A stretch of DNA of 52,951 bases from Viridibacillus arvi (GCF_001274945.1 NZ_LILB01000001.1:385331-438281), one strand, 5' to 3'; counted from the first letter of the stretch, positions 17,301 to 26,305 are shown. A program made the numbers and translations. Notes: a model not told the origin generated them from the letters alone.

Positions 17301-17855
17301 ATGAAAAAGATTATTCTTTTGTTTTTAATTTCATCTTTTTCCCTGTTCTTTTTAACAGTATTTGCAATAGCAAATGATAAACCTAGTCCATATGAAAAAA
17401 TGTATCCTGAGATTGGATACAAAACCGTAGTAGCAGCTTCTAATGATTTTGAGCAACATTATAAAGAAAAACTGGAGTTACCACTTAGAGTACCACCTAT
17501 AAGTTTTACTCATAATTTTGGACGCTTTAATGATTTAGAAGGTGACAACAATGATTCATTTGAATTGCTTTATATTAATGATTACGCTTCTGAAAATCAT
17601 TATAAAATCGATATTCGACCTATCAAAGCGCAGATTCCTAAAAGAAAGAAATATGTATTGAATACTTATGAACTTAAAAATGGAAATGAAGCAACATTTA
17701 TGAGGATTTCTGGTTTTAATGTACTTGTTTTCGAGAGGGGGAAGTGGCAGTATATGCTAAGCATAGATAAAAGGGTTTCTGATATTGTGACACCTGAAAT
17801 CTTAGTGGAAATAGCTAACTCTATTGACTATCCAAATAAAAAAGATGGATCGTAA
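17301..17855 (+). CDS. Secreted hypothetical protein, possibly DUF4367-like
   Basis: The 184-aa product starts with a signal peptide (MKKIILLFLISSF, cleavage likely near AIA-ND, residue about 25). The mature part is a mixed alpha/beta domain with a C-terminal pattern (GKWQYMLSIDKRV, then EILVEIANSID) that resembles DUF4367-type domains found outside the membrane in anti-sigma-like proteins. No transmembrane anchor remains after cleavage. GAGGTGGTGA precedes ATG 17301, and a strong terminator follows. The domain resemblance is weak. Confidence 0.7.
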   Translation: MKKIILLFLISSFSLFFLTVFAIANDKPSPYEKMYPEIGYKTVVAASNDFEQHYKEKLELPLRVPPISFTHNFGRFNDLEGDNNDSFELLYINDYASENHYKIDIRPIKAQIPKRKKYVLNTYELKNGNEATFMRISGFNVLVFERGKWQYMLSIDKRVSDIVTPEILVEIANSIDYPNKKDGS

Positions 17856-17878
17856 TTCTTGTAACTAGAGTAAAATAA

Positions 17879-17915
17879 AAAACTAAGTTAGATTTAGTCA
17901 GTCTAACTTAGTTTT
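17879..17915 (+). terminator. Terminator of the secreted protein gene
   Basis: A perfect 14-bp stem (17879-17892 with 17902-17915) ends in TTTT and may serve both strands. Confidence 0.9.
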
Positions 17916-17968
17916 ATGTTAATTTGTCTTGTTGGCAATCAAAACTGCATTCAATATTAACAATCATA

Positions 17969-18292
17969 TTAGTCTCTATTTTGACTTGTGAAATAACTAA
18001 TAACATTAATAAAAGTAACGCCAACAATCGCTATAAATACATAGAAAGTAAACTTATCTCCACCTAAATTCAGTTCGTCCACAATGATTCCATTCATAAA
18101 TAATAATTGAGTAGACAATATCACGTTGACGATAGATATACTTACAACAGTAAATGTATTAATATAGCGTTTTCTAACTTTTGGTAAGATGATTGCTATA
18201 AAAAGAAGTATTGATAAAAAAAGCATTGTTATAAAAAGTGGCCTAAATAGCGTAAATACCCCATCAATTTCAAACATTTCATATGTATACAT
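17969..18292 (-). CDS. Three-TM membrane protein of unknown function
   Basis: The 107-aa protein has three hydrophobic helices (about 18-37, 47-69 and 80-99) with a basic loop KVRKRY after the first and an acidic loop after the second. GGAG precedes ATG 18292. It lies downstream of lepB on the same strand, with a weak hairpin (18343-18376) between them, so it could be partly co-transcribed. No family is recognised. Confidence 0.7.
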   Translation of the reverse strand: MYTYEMFEIDGVFTLFRPLFITMLFLSILLFIAIILPKVRKRYINTFTVVSISIVNVILSTQLLFMNGIIVDELNLGGDKFTFYVFIAIVGVTFINVISYFTSQNRD

Positions 18293-18379
18293 TAATAACT
18301 CTCCTTTTATTTTCCCCCTGGAACTACTTAGATAAAACGATGGCGTATCCTGTATTATTCATACAGAATACACCAATCT

Positions 18380-18940
18380 TTACTTATATTTTTCAATAAA
18401 CCCAATGTCATCAATTGGCCAAATCGTTATATCGGCATTTCCTACTATTTTATTCATTGGAACTAAACCAATGATTCGGCTATCTGTGCTATTTCTACGG
18501 TTATCCCCCATAACAAAGACATAGCCTTCTGGTATTACAGACATTTGCGTATATTCTTCTAGTGTAAAGTCTTCAGTTAGTGGACCTCCATCCAACAGAC
18601 TGCTTTTATATTTGTTTAAATAAGGCTCATCATGAGGTTGTCCATTAATATATAATTGGTCGCTCCTATACTCAATATGATCCCCTGGTAAGCCTATTAC
18701 TCGCTTTATATAGTCCTTGTCCTCAGTTGCATGAAACACAATAATATCAAAACGATCAGGATGACCAATTTTACTGACTATCATTCGTTCCCCACTTTCG
18801 AGAGTAGGCATCATTGATTCGCCTTCTACAATAATAGGAGTGAATAGAAAGAAGCGAAATATAAACGCTAGTCCAACTGCTATGAATAAGGCTTTTGTCC
18901 ATTCCCAAAGAGAATTCTTTTCTGCTTTCACATTTGTCAT
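18380..18940 (-). CDS. lepB: Signal peptidase I
   Basis: This membrane-anchored serine protease removes signal peptides from exported proteins. It has one N-terminal transmembrane helix (about 16-35), the nucleophile Ser42 in GESMMPTL, the general base Lys79 in DYIKRVIGLPGD, and box E GDNRRNSTDSR. At 186 aa it matches the SipS/SipT type of Bacillales. A strong AGAAGGAGAG site precedes ATG 18940. It is divergent from a gene for a secreted SH3-C39 protein. Confidence 0.95.
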   Translation of the reverse strand: MTNVKAEKNSLWEWTKALFIAVGLAFIFRFFLFTPIIVEGESMMPTLESGERMIVSKIGHPDRFDIIVFHATEDKDYIKRVIGLPGDHIEYRSDQLYINGQPHDEPYLNKYKSSLLDGGPLTEDFTLEEYTQMSVIPEGYVFVMGDNRRNSTDSRIIGLVPMNKIVGNADITIWPIDDIGFIEKYK

Positions 18941-19271
18941 TTATTTCTCTCCTTCTAGTATCACATATAAGTATGTCTTTTATGGAGGGTTTCATTAGTT
19001 TCACTCTTTGCCATTTGTTTAATATATGAATACAAAAACACTTCATTCATTCAATCCTTATTAATAACGGCTTTATTTAGTAAAATGTTCCAAAAATTTT
19101 CTGATAATATTTCATTCCATAACTTCTTCCTTTTACAAAACAAGTGATATACATGATAAGATAATAATGGTATATTATCCGTTTTCGATGTGATTAAACT
19201 ACTTATTAAAAGGTAGAACAGATTTTGTGGAGAGTTACCTTAACAAATAACAACTTAGAGAGGTTTTTAAA
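18941..19271. other. Divergent intergenic region between lepB and the secreted C39 gene
   Basis: The region must hold both promoters, but no convincing -35/-10 pair or operator was fixed by eye. The plus-strand gene has a GAGAGG ribosome binding site at its end. Confidence 0.4.
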
Positions 19272-20192
19272 ATGAAAAAAACGAACATTCTAATGGCAAG
19301 TACGATGAGTCTTTCATTGTTATTAAGTGGCTTGTCGGCAACTAGCTCATCAATAACACCAGAAACAACGTCTATTACGGCTGGTACTGAAATGCATAGA
19401 CATATTACTAAGGTTAGTGCACCTGTGAAAAAGATTCAGACATTGTACATATCAAACGTTCGTGCGAATGCAGGAACTAAATATAAAGTGATTGCTTCAG
19501 CGAAAAAAGGCAAAGTTTTCACTTCATATGCTACAAAAAAAGTGGGTTCTACAACCTGGCATAAGGTAAAGGTAAATAACAAAACAGGTTGGATTTCAAG
19601 TACTGTAGTCAAAAGCTATTCGAGTAAAACATTGAAAGTACCTTTTGTAAGTCAATTATCACCAGTGAATGCTCCATTTGGCTGTGAAGGTGCAAGTTTA
19701 TTGATGGCTTTAAAATACAAAGGGTATTCAAAAGTCGGCTTACGTACATTTTTAGATGATATGCCAAAAGACAAAGGTGGAAATCCGTATAAAGGTTTTG
19801 CTGGTGGCAATCCTTATGCTAACCAAAATGGAGTATTCCAATCCATCTTCCCGAAACCATTAACGACTTATGGTAAAGAATATAGCAGTAAAGTAGCAAA
19901 TGTATCTGGCTACTCTACTACTCAAATCAAAAAAGAAATAGACAAAGGCAATCCAGTCGTTGCCTACGTAACTTTAGATTTTAAAAAGCCAGTTTGGGCC
20001 AAGTGGAAAATGGGCAGTGCAGGTACAAAGAATATCGTTGATAATATGCATGTTGTTACAGTCATCGGATACAACAGCAACGGATCATACTATGTAGCAG
20101 ATCCAAATAGTAAGAAGGAAAAATATTGGGTCAGTAAGACGAACTTTGAACGCGCATACAATGCTCTTCAATGGGGCGTTGTTGTACGATAA
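19272..20192 (+). CDS. Secreted SH3b + C39-like cysteine peptidase
   Basis: The 306-aa protein has a signal peptide (MKKTNILMASTMSLSLLLSG), a bacterial SH3 domain (about 55-115, with LYISNVRANAGTKYKVI and a terminal GWISSTVV) and a Peptidase_C39_2 domain (about 122-306). The catalytic residues are visible: Cys138 in PFGCEGAS, His in NMHVVTVIGY and Asp in YVADPNS. The SH3 domain probably binds cell wall, placing the enzyme at the outer surface. A substrate cannot be named. GAGAGG lies upstream of ATG 19272. Confidence 0.9.
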   Translation: MKKTNILMASTMSLSLLLSGLSATSSSITPETTSITAGTEMHRHITKVSAPVKKIQTLYISNVRANAGTKYKVIASAKKGKVFTSYATKKVGSTTWHKVKVNNKTGWISSTVVKSYSSKTLKVPFVSQLSPVNAPFGCEGASLLMALKYKGYSKVGLRTFLDDMPKDKGGNPYKGFAGGNPYANQNGVFQSIFPKPLTTYGKEYSSKVANVSGYSTTQIKKEIDKGNPVVAYVTLDFKKPVWAKWKMGSAGTKNIVDNMHVVTVIGYNSNGSYYVADPNSKKEKYWVSKTNFERAYNALQWGVVVR

Positions 20193-20202
20193 AAATAGTT
20201 AA

Positions 20203-20246
20203 AACAAGCACACTACTAAATTATTGGTAGTGTGCTTGTTAATTTT
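20203..20246 (+). terminator. Terminator of the C39 gene
   Basis: A stem of about 16 bp (20203-20218 with 20224-20240) with one mismatch is followed by AATTTT. Confidence 0.9.
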
Positions 20247-20414
20247 AGTTTTCATTTAGGGGTCTATATTTTAAATAACAAGGATGTTATTGCAACATAT
20301 CATGATTAATACCTAAAATTAATACCGAAGTACTAAAAAATTCTCCTACTGCATCAAAAAAATCATACTGTGCAAAAATCCCCTAAGTTTTAATCATTTC
20401 ATGCCCTTGTATTC

Positions 20415-20930
20415 CTAATTGTCGAATAGTCCTCTTCCCCTCAGGTTTGCGGAAACAGGTTCCTTTCCTATTTCACGTGCCCATATAGATAACTGACCAA
20501 TGTGGTGAATTTCGTGGACAATAACATGACGTATAATCTCTCCGTGTGTACATTCAATGACTCGGTGCCTAATTGGCGCGTCTCTAGAACTAATCGGTTC
20601 TTCATTGAAATCAATTTCTGAAAGTTTCCGTGATTCCTTTTCATTTGTCCAAGATGTCACAAATGGTTTCACTTTCTTATGGTATTGAGCTGAAAGATTC
20701 TTCAATTTTTGTAAACTAGCATAATCCTCAAACAATGGCTCCTCAGGTACTGGTTCACCTCGTAAACCTAAGATCCACATATATTCCACATCTACAATGT
20801 GAAACAGGGTATGTAGGATGCTTTCGAATCCACCGACCCGCTTCTTTAATAGTTCTTCATCCGATATGTCTTCGCACCATGTAAACCACTCATCACGAAC
20901 TTGCCAGTTATATTGAAATAGTTTCAACAT
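20415..20930 (-). CDS. DinB-family protein
   Basis: This 171-aa four-helix-bundle protein carries the DinB metal-site histidines: one in LHTLFHIVDVEY and two in HVIVHEIHHIGQL. DinB/YfiT-like proteins include thiol-S-transferases and DNA-damage-inducible proteins of unknown function; this one resembles B. subtilis YisT. ATG 20930 is chosen because GGAGG is 9-10 nt upstream, whereas the ATG at 20945 overlaps that site. It is a single gene. Confidence 0.85.
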   Translation of the reverse strand: MLKLFQYNWQVRDEWFTWCEDISDEELLKKRVGGFESILHTLFHIVDVEYMWILGLRGEPVPEEPLFEDYASLQKLKNLSAQYHKKVKPFVTSWTNEKESRKLSEIDFNEEPISSRDAPIRHRVIECTHGEIIRHVIVHEIHHIGQLSIWAREIGKEPVSANLRGRGLFDN

Positions 20931-21140
20931 CACAACAACCTCCATCCTTTAAAATTGCATTATTATTACATGCAGCAATCGTTTATACTATGCAACATCA
21001 AAGTGAGTCAAAACAAATTCATTAAGATAAAACAACTAGCAACATGGTTCTCATTTCTAGTAATGATCAGTGAAATCCATTAGTGTATACAAAATTTCAA
21101 AAGGATAGCTAAAGCGATTAAAAAATGTTTTTATACCCTT

Positions 21141-21272
21141 TTATATTGCTAATCGATTATATATATATTTCACTAGATTCCCTATTCTTTCATCTCTAAG
21201 ACCGTCTCCAAAGCCCAGGACTACCAATGTAGAACTTAAATAATGTATTAAAGAAATTCTAAATCTAGTCAT
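21141..21272 (-). CDS. 43-aa small protein with strong RBS
   Basis: A 43-codon frame starts at ATG 21272 with AAGGGGAG about 7 nt upstream. The peptide has a moderately hydrophobic N-terminal half (ISLIHYLSSTLVVLGFG) and a charged centre (DGLRDERIGNLVKYIY). It is divergent from the ZIP transporter gene, sharing its upstream region. No family is recognised; it could be a truncated gene. Confidence 0.5.
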   Translation of the reverse strand: MTRFRISLIHYLSSTLVVLGFGDGLRDERIGNLVKYIYNRLAI

Positions 21273-21319
21273 TATTATCTCCCCTTCATAAATTCCTGAC
21301 TGAATTCATATTAACTTAT

Positions 21320-21340
21320 AGACAGACAATCAGTTAGTCT
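21320..21340. promoter_or_regulatory. TetR-type operator-like inverted repeat before the ZIP gene
   Basis: AGACAGAC-N5-GTTAGTCT is an inverted repeat with six of eight matching pairs, ending 16 bp before the GTG start of the ZIP transporter. The AGAC/GTCT style is typical of TetR-family operators, but no TetR gene is adjacent. Confidence 0.4.
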
Positions 21341-21356
21341 GAGTGAGGATGATATA

Positions 21357-22073
21357 GTGAGTTTAATTTATGTTATTGGGTATGTTTACACTGTAGCTGG
21401 CTTTAGCGTAGGTGGCGTAATTGCGTGGATATTAAAAGGTGTTCAGAAGAAAATTGATATCATTTATGGTATTTGCGCAGGTTTAACTCTCGGTTTGTTA
21501 AGCTTTGAGATTGCTCCTGAGGCACTCATTCTTGGAAATTGGATAACTTTAATCCTTGGTTTCTTTGCAGGCGTGATATTGTTTCAAATTGCTCATAAAG
21601 TTTTGCATGTTTTATTTGGCGCAACTAAAAATCATGTGAAAAAAGGTGCGTTACAAACTGGGATATTGTTAATGCTTAGCATTACATTTCACAATTTACC
21701 TATAGGAATTGTACTAGGAGCAAACCAAAACTCTGCAGTCAAGGAATCGCTGTTACATACCATTTTACTGCATAATCTACCTGAAGGGATTATTGTATTT
21801 ACCCCATTATTTATAGCTGGTCTTGGAGTCTGGACTTTGTTCTTTTTAACTTTGATCATATCACTACCAGTAGGCATCGGTGCTTACATAGGTAATTCAA
21901 TTGGTATTGGCAATCCAATGTTTTGGTCGTTTGCTATTAGTTTAGCCGCGGGCACAATATATATGGTCACAATCAAAGAAGTATTACTTGAGTCTATTAA
22001 AGATTCTTCTGGTATTTTACTAATAGCTGTTATTAGTTTTTTTGCTATTGGTGGATTTCTTTTTCTTATTTAA
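21357..22073 (+). CDS. ZIP-family divalent metal transporter
   Basis: The 238-aa protein has about eight transmembrane helices and the two ZIP metal-site motifs, FHNLPIGIVLG and LHNLPEGIIVF, in helices IV and V. ZIP proteins import zinc or other divalent cations, though some prokaryotic members act differently. The cytoplasmic His-rich loop of larger ZIPs is missing. The start is GTG 21357 with GAGG 8 nt upstream. The promoter region carries a TetR-like inverted repeat; no Zur box was recognised. Confidence 0.9.
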   Translation: MSLIYVIGYVYTVAGFSVGGVIAWILKGVQKKIDIIYGICAGLTLGLLSFEIAPEALILGNWITLILGFFAGVILFQIAHKVLHVLFGATKNHVKKGALQTGILLMLSITFHNLPIGIVLGANQNSAVKESLLHTILLHNLPEGIIVFTPLFIAGLGVWTLFFLTLIISLPVGIGAYIGNSIGIGNPMFWSFAISLAAGTIYMVTIKEVLLESIKDSSGILLIAVISFFAIGGFLFLI

Positions 22074-22123
22074 CTTTTAAAAGAATAAAAATTCTTGTGT
22101 GAGTTGAAGTTAATAGAACTTAG

Positions 22124-22155
22124 AAAAAAAGCTGGTCAATATACCAGACCAGCTT
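22124..22155 (-). terminator. Terminator of the first ECF/anti-sigma unit
   Basis: A perfect 9-bp stem (22129-22137 with 22147-22155) is followed on the minus strand by seven Ts. It lies between convergent genes. Confidence 0.85.
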
Positions 22156-22162
22156 GCTAAGA

Positions 22163-23134
22163 TTATTTAACTAGCACCATAATAATTAAAAATACAGGTA
22201 TAAGAAGTAGTTGCAAAATATTTCTTATCAACACTCCATTCTCTTTATATAAACGCCAGCCAAATAATAAATCCATACTAGAAAATAATGCCATGAAAGC
22301 ACCAAAATAAAAATAGCTGATCGCTACTCTATCCAATTGATGGATATTTATTAAACTTAGAGTAACTACAGGGATCACTATTGAAACAATTATTCTAAAA
22401 GGAGTCTGTTTCACTCTTACTTTAGGAAAGGTAATATTAAAAACTCGATTTAAAAGCATTTTGATTAAATATTGAAAAACTAAAACTAGTCCTAATCCTA
22501 GAAAAATATTTCGCCATTCATTATTTTGTTCTTCGATTTCCATTAAATCTTCAAGTATTAAAAGATCATTTAGTTGAAACATTTCACGTGTGTCCCAATT
22601 TTGCACAAATAACTCTTGAGATGTATTTTCAAATATTTTTAGTTTTATTTCTTGACCTTTAACAACTATTATTAAATCTGCAATAGCCGATAATTGTTCA
22701 TTCTCTATTTGTGCTTTTTCATTATTTTGTATATGAGTGATAATCGAATGTATATATGAGGGATCTGTTACTTTTTGTACATTAAAATAAGCTTTTGATC
22801 TTTTGCCATAAAACTTTGTATTTTTTGTTTGGTTATTTTCAAGACCTAGCGTATAAATTGCTTCAATCTGTTGACTCGATACTCCTTCTAACGCCATAGA
22901 TGCACTCTGATATGGTTTTTCACTATTATTTGGACTTAAAGTAAGTACTGTGATCAAAAGCACAAAACAAGTCGCGATGAGGATAAGAGGATATTGGAGT
23001 CGTGTCCAAAAATTCGACTTTGTATCCACCTCTTCAATTTTTTGTAGTAATTCATCATAAGTTTCTTGCTGTTTACGTAAATTACGAGGAGGATTCTTTA
23101 ACTTATCGAATTCTGAATCAAAGTTCTGTGACAT
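22163..23134 (-). CDS. Membrane anti-sigma-like protein, copy 1
   Basis: The 323-aa protein has a cytoplasmic N-terminus of about 45 residues (EFDKLKNPPRNLRK), a transmembrane helix at about 47-66, an extracytoplasmic domain to about 205, and four C-terminal transmembrane helices. Its start overlaps the end of the ECF sigma gene by 17 nt. This is the usual layout of a sigma factor with its membrane anti-sigma, and the function is inferred from it. ATG 23134 is preched by AAAGGGGATAT, hence preferred to 23155. A second protein of the same architecture lies at 29699-30700. Confidence 0.75.
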   Translation of the reverse strand: MSQNFDSEFDKLKNPPRNLRKQQETYDELLQKIEEVDTKSNFWTRLQYPLILIATCFVLLITVLTLSPNNSEKPYQSASMALEGVSSQQIEAIYTLGLENNQTKNTKFYGKRSKAYFNVQKVTDPSYIHSIITHIQNNEKAQIENEQLSAIADLIIVVKGQEIKLKIFENTSQELFVQNWDTREMFQLNDLLILEDLMEIEEQNNEWRNIFLGLGLVLVFQYLIKMLLNRVFNITFPKVRVKQTPFRIIVSIVIPVVTLSLINIHQLDRVAISYFYFGAFMALFSSMDLLFGWRLYKENGVLIRNILQLLLIPVFLIIMVLVK

Positions 23135-23636
23135 ATGTATATCCCCTTTCCTCATATATCTTCTGCAATGCCTTTAAAGCTCTAGCAGTATTGTTTGTTA
23201 CTTGCTTTTCAGAGCATCCAAGAAAATCAGCCGATTCTTTGATACTCAGCCCATCAATCTTTCGTAAAACAAGAGTTTCTCTATATGGCAGTTTCAATTC
23301 TTTAAGTGCCTCATATAAATTAGCAACTGCTTCTCCCCGTTCTAGAATATCGCTGGGCGTATCTTTTTCAACACGATCATCCGTATTTACAAATGGTATA
23401 AACTTTACAATTTGCTTGCGTCTAAAATGATCATAAACAAGGTTCCTAGCAATACGCTTTATCCATGTTTTCACATCCGCTTCTTCACGAAATGTATCAA
23501 ACTGTTTATACGCCCTATAAAATGTTTCTTGGGTCAAATCCTCTGCCAATTCTCTGTGTTGTATGAGATAAAATATGTATTGATAAATCGCATCATTATG
23601 TGTTTGATATACTTGTTGAAATGACATTTCGTCCAT
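23118..23636 (-). CDS. ECF sigma factor, copy 1
   Basis: The 172-aa protein has region 2 (HRELAEDLTQETFYRAYKQF and TWIKRIARNLVYDHFRR) and region 4 (LVLRKIDGLSIKESADFLG, then CSEKQVTNNTARALKAL) of an extracytoplasmic-function sigma factor. Region 1 and the long linker of primary sigma factors are absent. AGGGAGGG lies 5 nt before ATG 23636. The gene overlaps the anti-sigma-like gene. It is clearly paralogous to the ECF factor at 30684-31205. It most resembles the SigV/SigY-type ECF factors of Bacilli. Confidence 0.93.
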   Translation of the reverse strand: MDEMSFQQVYQTHNDAIYQYIFYLIQHRELAEDLTQETFYRAYKQFDTFREEADVKTWIKRIARNLVYDHFRRKQIVKFIPFVNTDDRVEKDTPSDILERGEAVANLYEALKELKLPYRETLVLRKIDGLSIKESADFLGCSEKQVTNNTARALKALQKIYEERGYTYVTEL

Positions 23637-23656
23637 AAAATCCCTCCCTCTTAACT

Positions 23657-23663
23657 ATAGACG
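23657..23663 (-). promoter_or_regulatory. CGTCTAT motif, likely ECF-type -10 of copy 1
   Basis: The minus strand has CGTCTAT 21 bp before the sigma start. The same heptamer lies at the matching place before the second sigma gene. CGTC-type -10 elements are typical of autoregulated ECF genes. No matching AAC -35 was found at the usual distance. Confidence 0.45.
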
Positions 23664-23797
23664 AGTGAGCTAGAATTACTACTCAGTTTTATGTAGTTTT
23701 TAATTAGCTACGCTCACTTCTCATTTCATATGCCTCCGTTCTATAATTTCAACTAAGCCGATAAACTAAAGAAAAAATATTGAGGTGTTTTAATAAA

Positions 23798-24187
23798 ATG
23801 AATTTGCAATCTCTTTGCCAACAAAGTGCGCAAATATTAAATGGCACAGCAAATATGCAAAATGGTGTGTGCTCAATATCAGTTAAAAGGAATCTGAATG
23901 TCACAATTCAAGGGCGTCCATCTCATGGAGCAGTACATGCTGGGGTAACTTTTGAATCACTTGATTATTCAGGTAATGCGCTCAATCTTGGGGAAGTTGT
24001 CGTACTTGATAGTGAGTTAACCCCATTTGTAAATATATTAGTTAAAAATGGGTTGATTGTGAGCGCAATTCATAATCACTGGATATTTACCAAGCCCAAT
24101 ATTTTATATGTTCATTTCCAATCAGTAGAGCCCCCTTTGTCTTTTGCTAGAAAAACTGCAGAAGCTTTCACTGTTTTAAGCCACTAA
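23798..24187 (+). CDS. DUF1259 (LppY/LpqO-like) protein
   Basis: The 129-aa protein matches the DUF1259 domain: a central VVLDSELTPFVNILVKNG and the signature VSAIHNHWIFTKPNILYVHF. Family members are often annotated as LppY/LpqO-like; their function is unknown, although conserved His residues (HNHW, YVHF) could bind metal. There is no signal peptide, and only one copy of the domain is present where longer proteins have two. ATG 23798 follows GAGGTG by about 10 nt. A TTG at 23780 is less likely. Confidence 0.85.
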   Translation: MNLQSLCQQSAQILNGTANMQNGVCSISVKRNLNVTIQGRPSHGAVHAGVTFESLDYSGNALNLGEVVVLDSELTPFVNILVKNGLIVSAIHNHWIFTKPNILYVHFQSVEPPLSFARKTAEAFTVLSH

Positions 24188-24256
24188 CACATAGTTTTTT
24201 ATACGTCATTTAATATACATTCAAAATAACGTCCATAATTGTTGCTTAGAAAGTTT

Positions 24257-24296
24257 ATAAAACCACCTCTTTGGTTAAGCAAAGGGGTGGTTTTAT
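24257..24296 (+). terminator. Terminator of the DUF1259 gene
   Basis: A 16-bp stem with one G-U pair (24257-24272 with 24281-24296) ends in TTTTAT. Confidence 0.8.
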
Positions 24297-24493
24297 ACCG
24301 AAAAGAAGAGAAGTCAAGAAGGTGAAGATTATTAACCATGATTAATAAAGGTTATTGCCTTTTCTGTCGAAGTAAAGAACTAGGATAGTGACATTAGTTT
24401 ATTTGGGAGCTCGTTTTTACCATCGTTTAATTGGAGAATTACTATTTTAGCAATGGTAATAGTACTATCTCATATAATGTAAGGGGATTTCTT

Positions 24494-25042
24494 ATGATAT
24501 TTGATAATCAAAATAAAACAATAACCACTAAAAGGCTAGTACTAAGACTCTTTCAAAAATCTGATGCAGTAGCTGTTACTAAACTTTGTAATAACTATAA
24601 TATTTATAAAAATACATTGTACCTACCCTATCCATACTCTCTAGAGGATGCTATATCATGGATTGAACATCATCTTGATAATTTTAATGCAAATAAATCA
24701 TTTGAATTTGCTATAACAGATAAGCGTACTGGAGAATTATTTGGAGCTATCGCGCTATCTAACAATCAACAGTTTAATAATGGTGAAATCGCATATTGGA
24801 TTGGTGAAGAATCTTGGGGAAATGGATATGCTACAGAGGCAGCTCAAGCTATATTACAATTCGCATTTGAAGAAAAACAATACCATAAGGTTTTCGCTCG
24901 TTACTTCAATTCAAATCTAGCCTCAGGAAGAGTTATACAAAAATTAGGCATGAAACAAGAAGGTATATTAATTGACCATGTGAAGAAAGAAAATCGATAT
25001 GAAGATCTAGTATATTATGGAATTATTAACTCAAGAGGATAA
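24494..25042 (+). CDS. GNAT acetyltransferase, RimJ/RimL-like
   Basis: The 182-aa protein has the RimJ/RimL/SpeG outline: an N-terminal TTKRLVLRLFQKSDA strand, a GEIAYWIGEESWGNGYATEA acetyl-CoA-binding segment, and the C-terminal ARYFNSNLASGRVIQKLGM helix. It transfers acetyl groups from acetyl-CoA to an amine, perhaps a protein N-terminus or a small molecule. ATG 24494 is chosen because AAGGGG is 7 nt upstream; the frame is open back to 24431 without a good RBS. It is a single gene. Confidence 0.9.
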   Translation: MIFDNQNKTITTKRLVLRLFQKSDAVAVTKLCNNYNIYKNTLYLPYPYSLEDAISWIEHHLDNFNANKSFEFAITDKRTGELFGAIALSNNQQFNNGEIAYWIGEESWGNGYATEAAQAILQFAFEEKQYHKVFARYFNSNLASGRVIQKLGMKQEGILIDHVKKENRYEDLVYYGIINSRG

Positions 25043-25378
25043 TAAACGTATATTACAAAAGGCTATTCTATGAATTTTAAGGAAGGAAAAAACAACTCTA
25101 ATTTTTTTCTTTAAAAGTCAAGTTATAAGCTTAAACTATAAAGATGACCCTATTTACTACAAATTAAATCAATCTAATGTTGCAGTAATTTAAAAGGAGC
25201 TTATTTCAATTATTTATTGTACATTAAAGCCTATTTCTTAAACTACTAGGTAATAAAAGATATAGGTTGTTTTCTAAAAGATTGTTGCTATTCAACTAAC
25301 GGGACAGGTTAGTTGAATAAGGAATGATTGTAACTGAACAGGATAAACTAAACCTAAATATAATTTAGGGTGATGAGA
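25043..25378. other. Intergenic region with a perfect 12-bp inverted repeat
   Basis: TATTCAACTAAC at 25289-25300 pairs perfectly with 25308-25319 across a 7-nt loop. It has no T-run, so it is not a standard terminator. It lies about 60 bp before the next gene and might be an operator or RNA element. Confidence 0.4.
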
Positions 25379-25942
25379 TTGGATAAAAACAGCCCTCTTC
25401 TATCGGTTTTATTTAGTATACTTATTTGTGGGTTGTATTATGGAACAGTAAATGCAAAAACGAACGATACTCCTCCTTCTTTTGAGGAAAAATTTACTGA
25501 AGTCGTACAACTCAATCCTTTAGAAATCCAGTTAATGTCTTTTACAGCTGATTTGCACGTAGCCGAACCAAAACAAGCCGCTGAATTGTGGATATTAGGA
25601 GTAAATAATCGAAGTGGTGCCGTTCAATATGCGATGTTGTCCCCTTCGCTTCAAAAACAATCAAGGAGAAAATTTGAGCAAACTCACTGGGTGACAGGTC
25701 AGTCAAGCCCTTGGGTTAGTAACTTTCGTTTTACCAAAGTAGAAAAGCTTAGCGAATCCAGAATGCGGTATACCGTTAAATACGATTTAGTGACATCTAT
25801 GCAGATTTTGGTAAGTGGGCAGAAGATTATAATCGTGGAAAAGAATCTAGAACCATTTAGAGAATATTGGTTTATTTCATTAATAACAACTAAATATAAT
25901 CAATGGGAAGCATTTACCCCAGCCGAGACATTTTTAAAATAG
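25379..25942 (+). CDS. Secreted hypothetical protein
   Basis: The 187-aa product has a signal peptide (PLLSVLFSILICGLYYG, cleavage likely after VNA) and a mature domain with VVQLNPLEIQLMSFTADLHV and a beta-rich end. The domain outline, with helices then a sheet carrying YTVKYDLVTS, is of the cystatin/NTF2-like type, but this is a guess. TTG 25379 is preferred because AGGG lies 8 nt upstream; ATG 25373 is too close to that site. Unrecognised family. Confidence 0.65.
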   Translation: MDKNSPLLSVLFSILICGLYYGTVNAKTNDTPPSFEEKFTEVVQLNPLEIQLMSFTADLHVAEPKQAAELWILGVNNRSGAVQYAMLSPSLQKQSRRKFEQTHWVTGQSSPWVSNFRFTKVEKLSESRMRYTVKYDLVTSMQILVSGQKIIIVEKNLEPFREYWFISLITTKYNQWEAFTPAETFLK

Positions 25943-25965
25943 AGCATTTCAGTTAAGAATCTAAC

Positions 25966-26004
25966 AAAAAAACGCTGTTGATAATTTTACAATAGCGTTT
26001 TTTT
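25966..26004 (+). terminator. Terminator of the secreted protein gene
   Basis: A stem of about 15 bp with a mismatch (25966-25980 with 25990-26004) runs into eight Ts. Confidence 0.9.
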
Positions 26005-26305
26005 TGTGATATTCACAGTGAAATTAGAGCAGAAATTATATATGAATTTATATGATTTTTCTTATGTTTGCACCTTAAAACGGAACCCGTTAATATACAT
26101 CTGAAACGACATTTTGTAATCCTGTTTTCGTCTCTTGAATTCTAAAATAGAAGAAGATCCCCAAAATGTAAAAAATATTGGAGATCCTACGACTTAAATC
26201 AAATTATATTTTCAGAATTTTCAGTCCTGTTGGTACTTATTCTTCTATCTTATTCATCACAAATGCTTTGAGCATACTTATGTTGACTCTTAGTTCCTAA
26301 AAATC
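26005..26305. other. Intergenic region with a weak hairpin
   Basis: A hairpin at about 26155-26190 (GATCCCCAAAAT with ATATTGGAGATC) could end the minus-strand gene at 26306. Nothing else is supported. Confidence 0.35.

Noticed and set aside
25070-25200. Open minus-start-less frame ending SLNYKDDPIYYKLNQSN
   Set aside because: No start codon is present and chance open frames of this length are common at this base composition.
26085-26215. Protein-like minus-strand readings around a hairpin
   Set aside because: Two overlapping frames look equally plausible, which argues for chance; the hairpin is better explained as a weak terminator.
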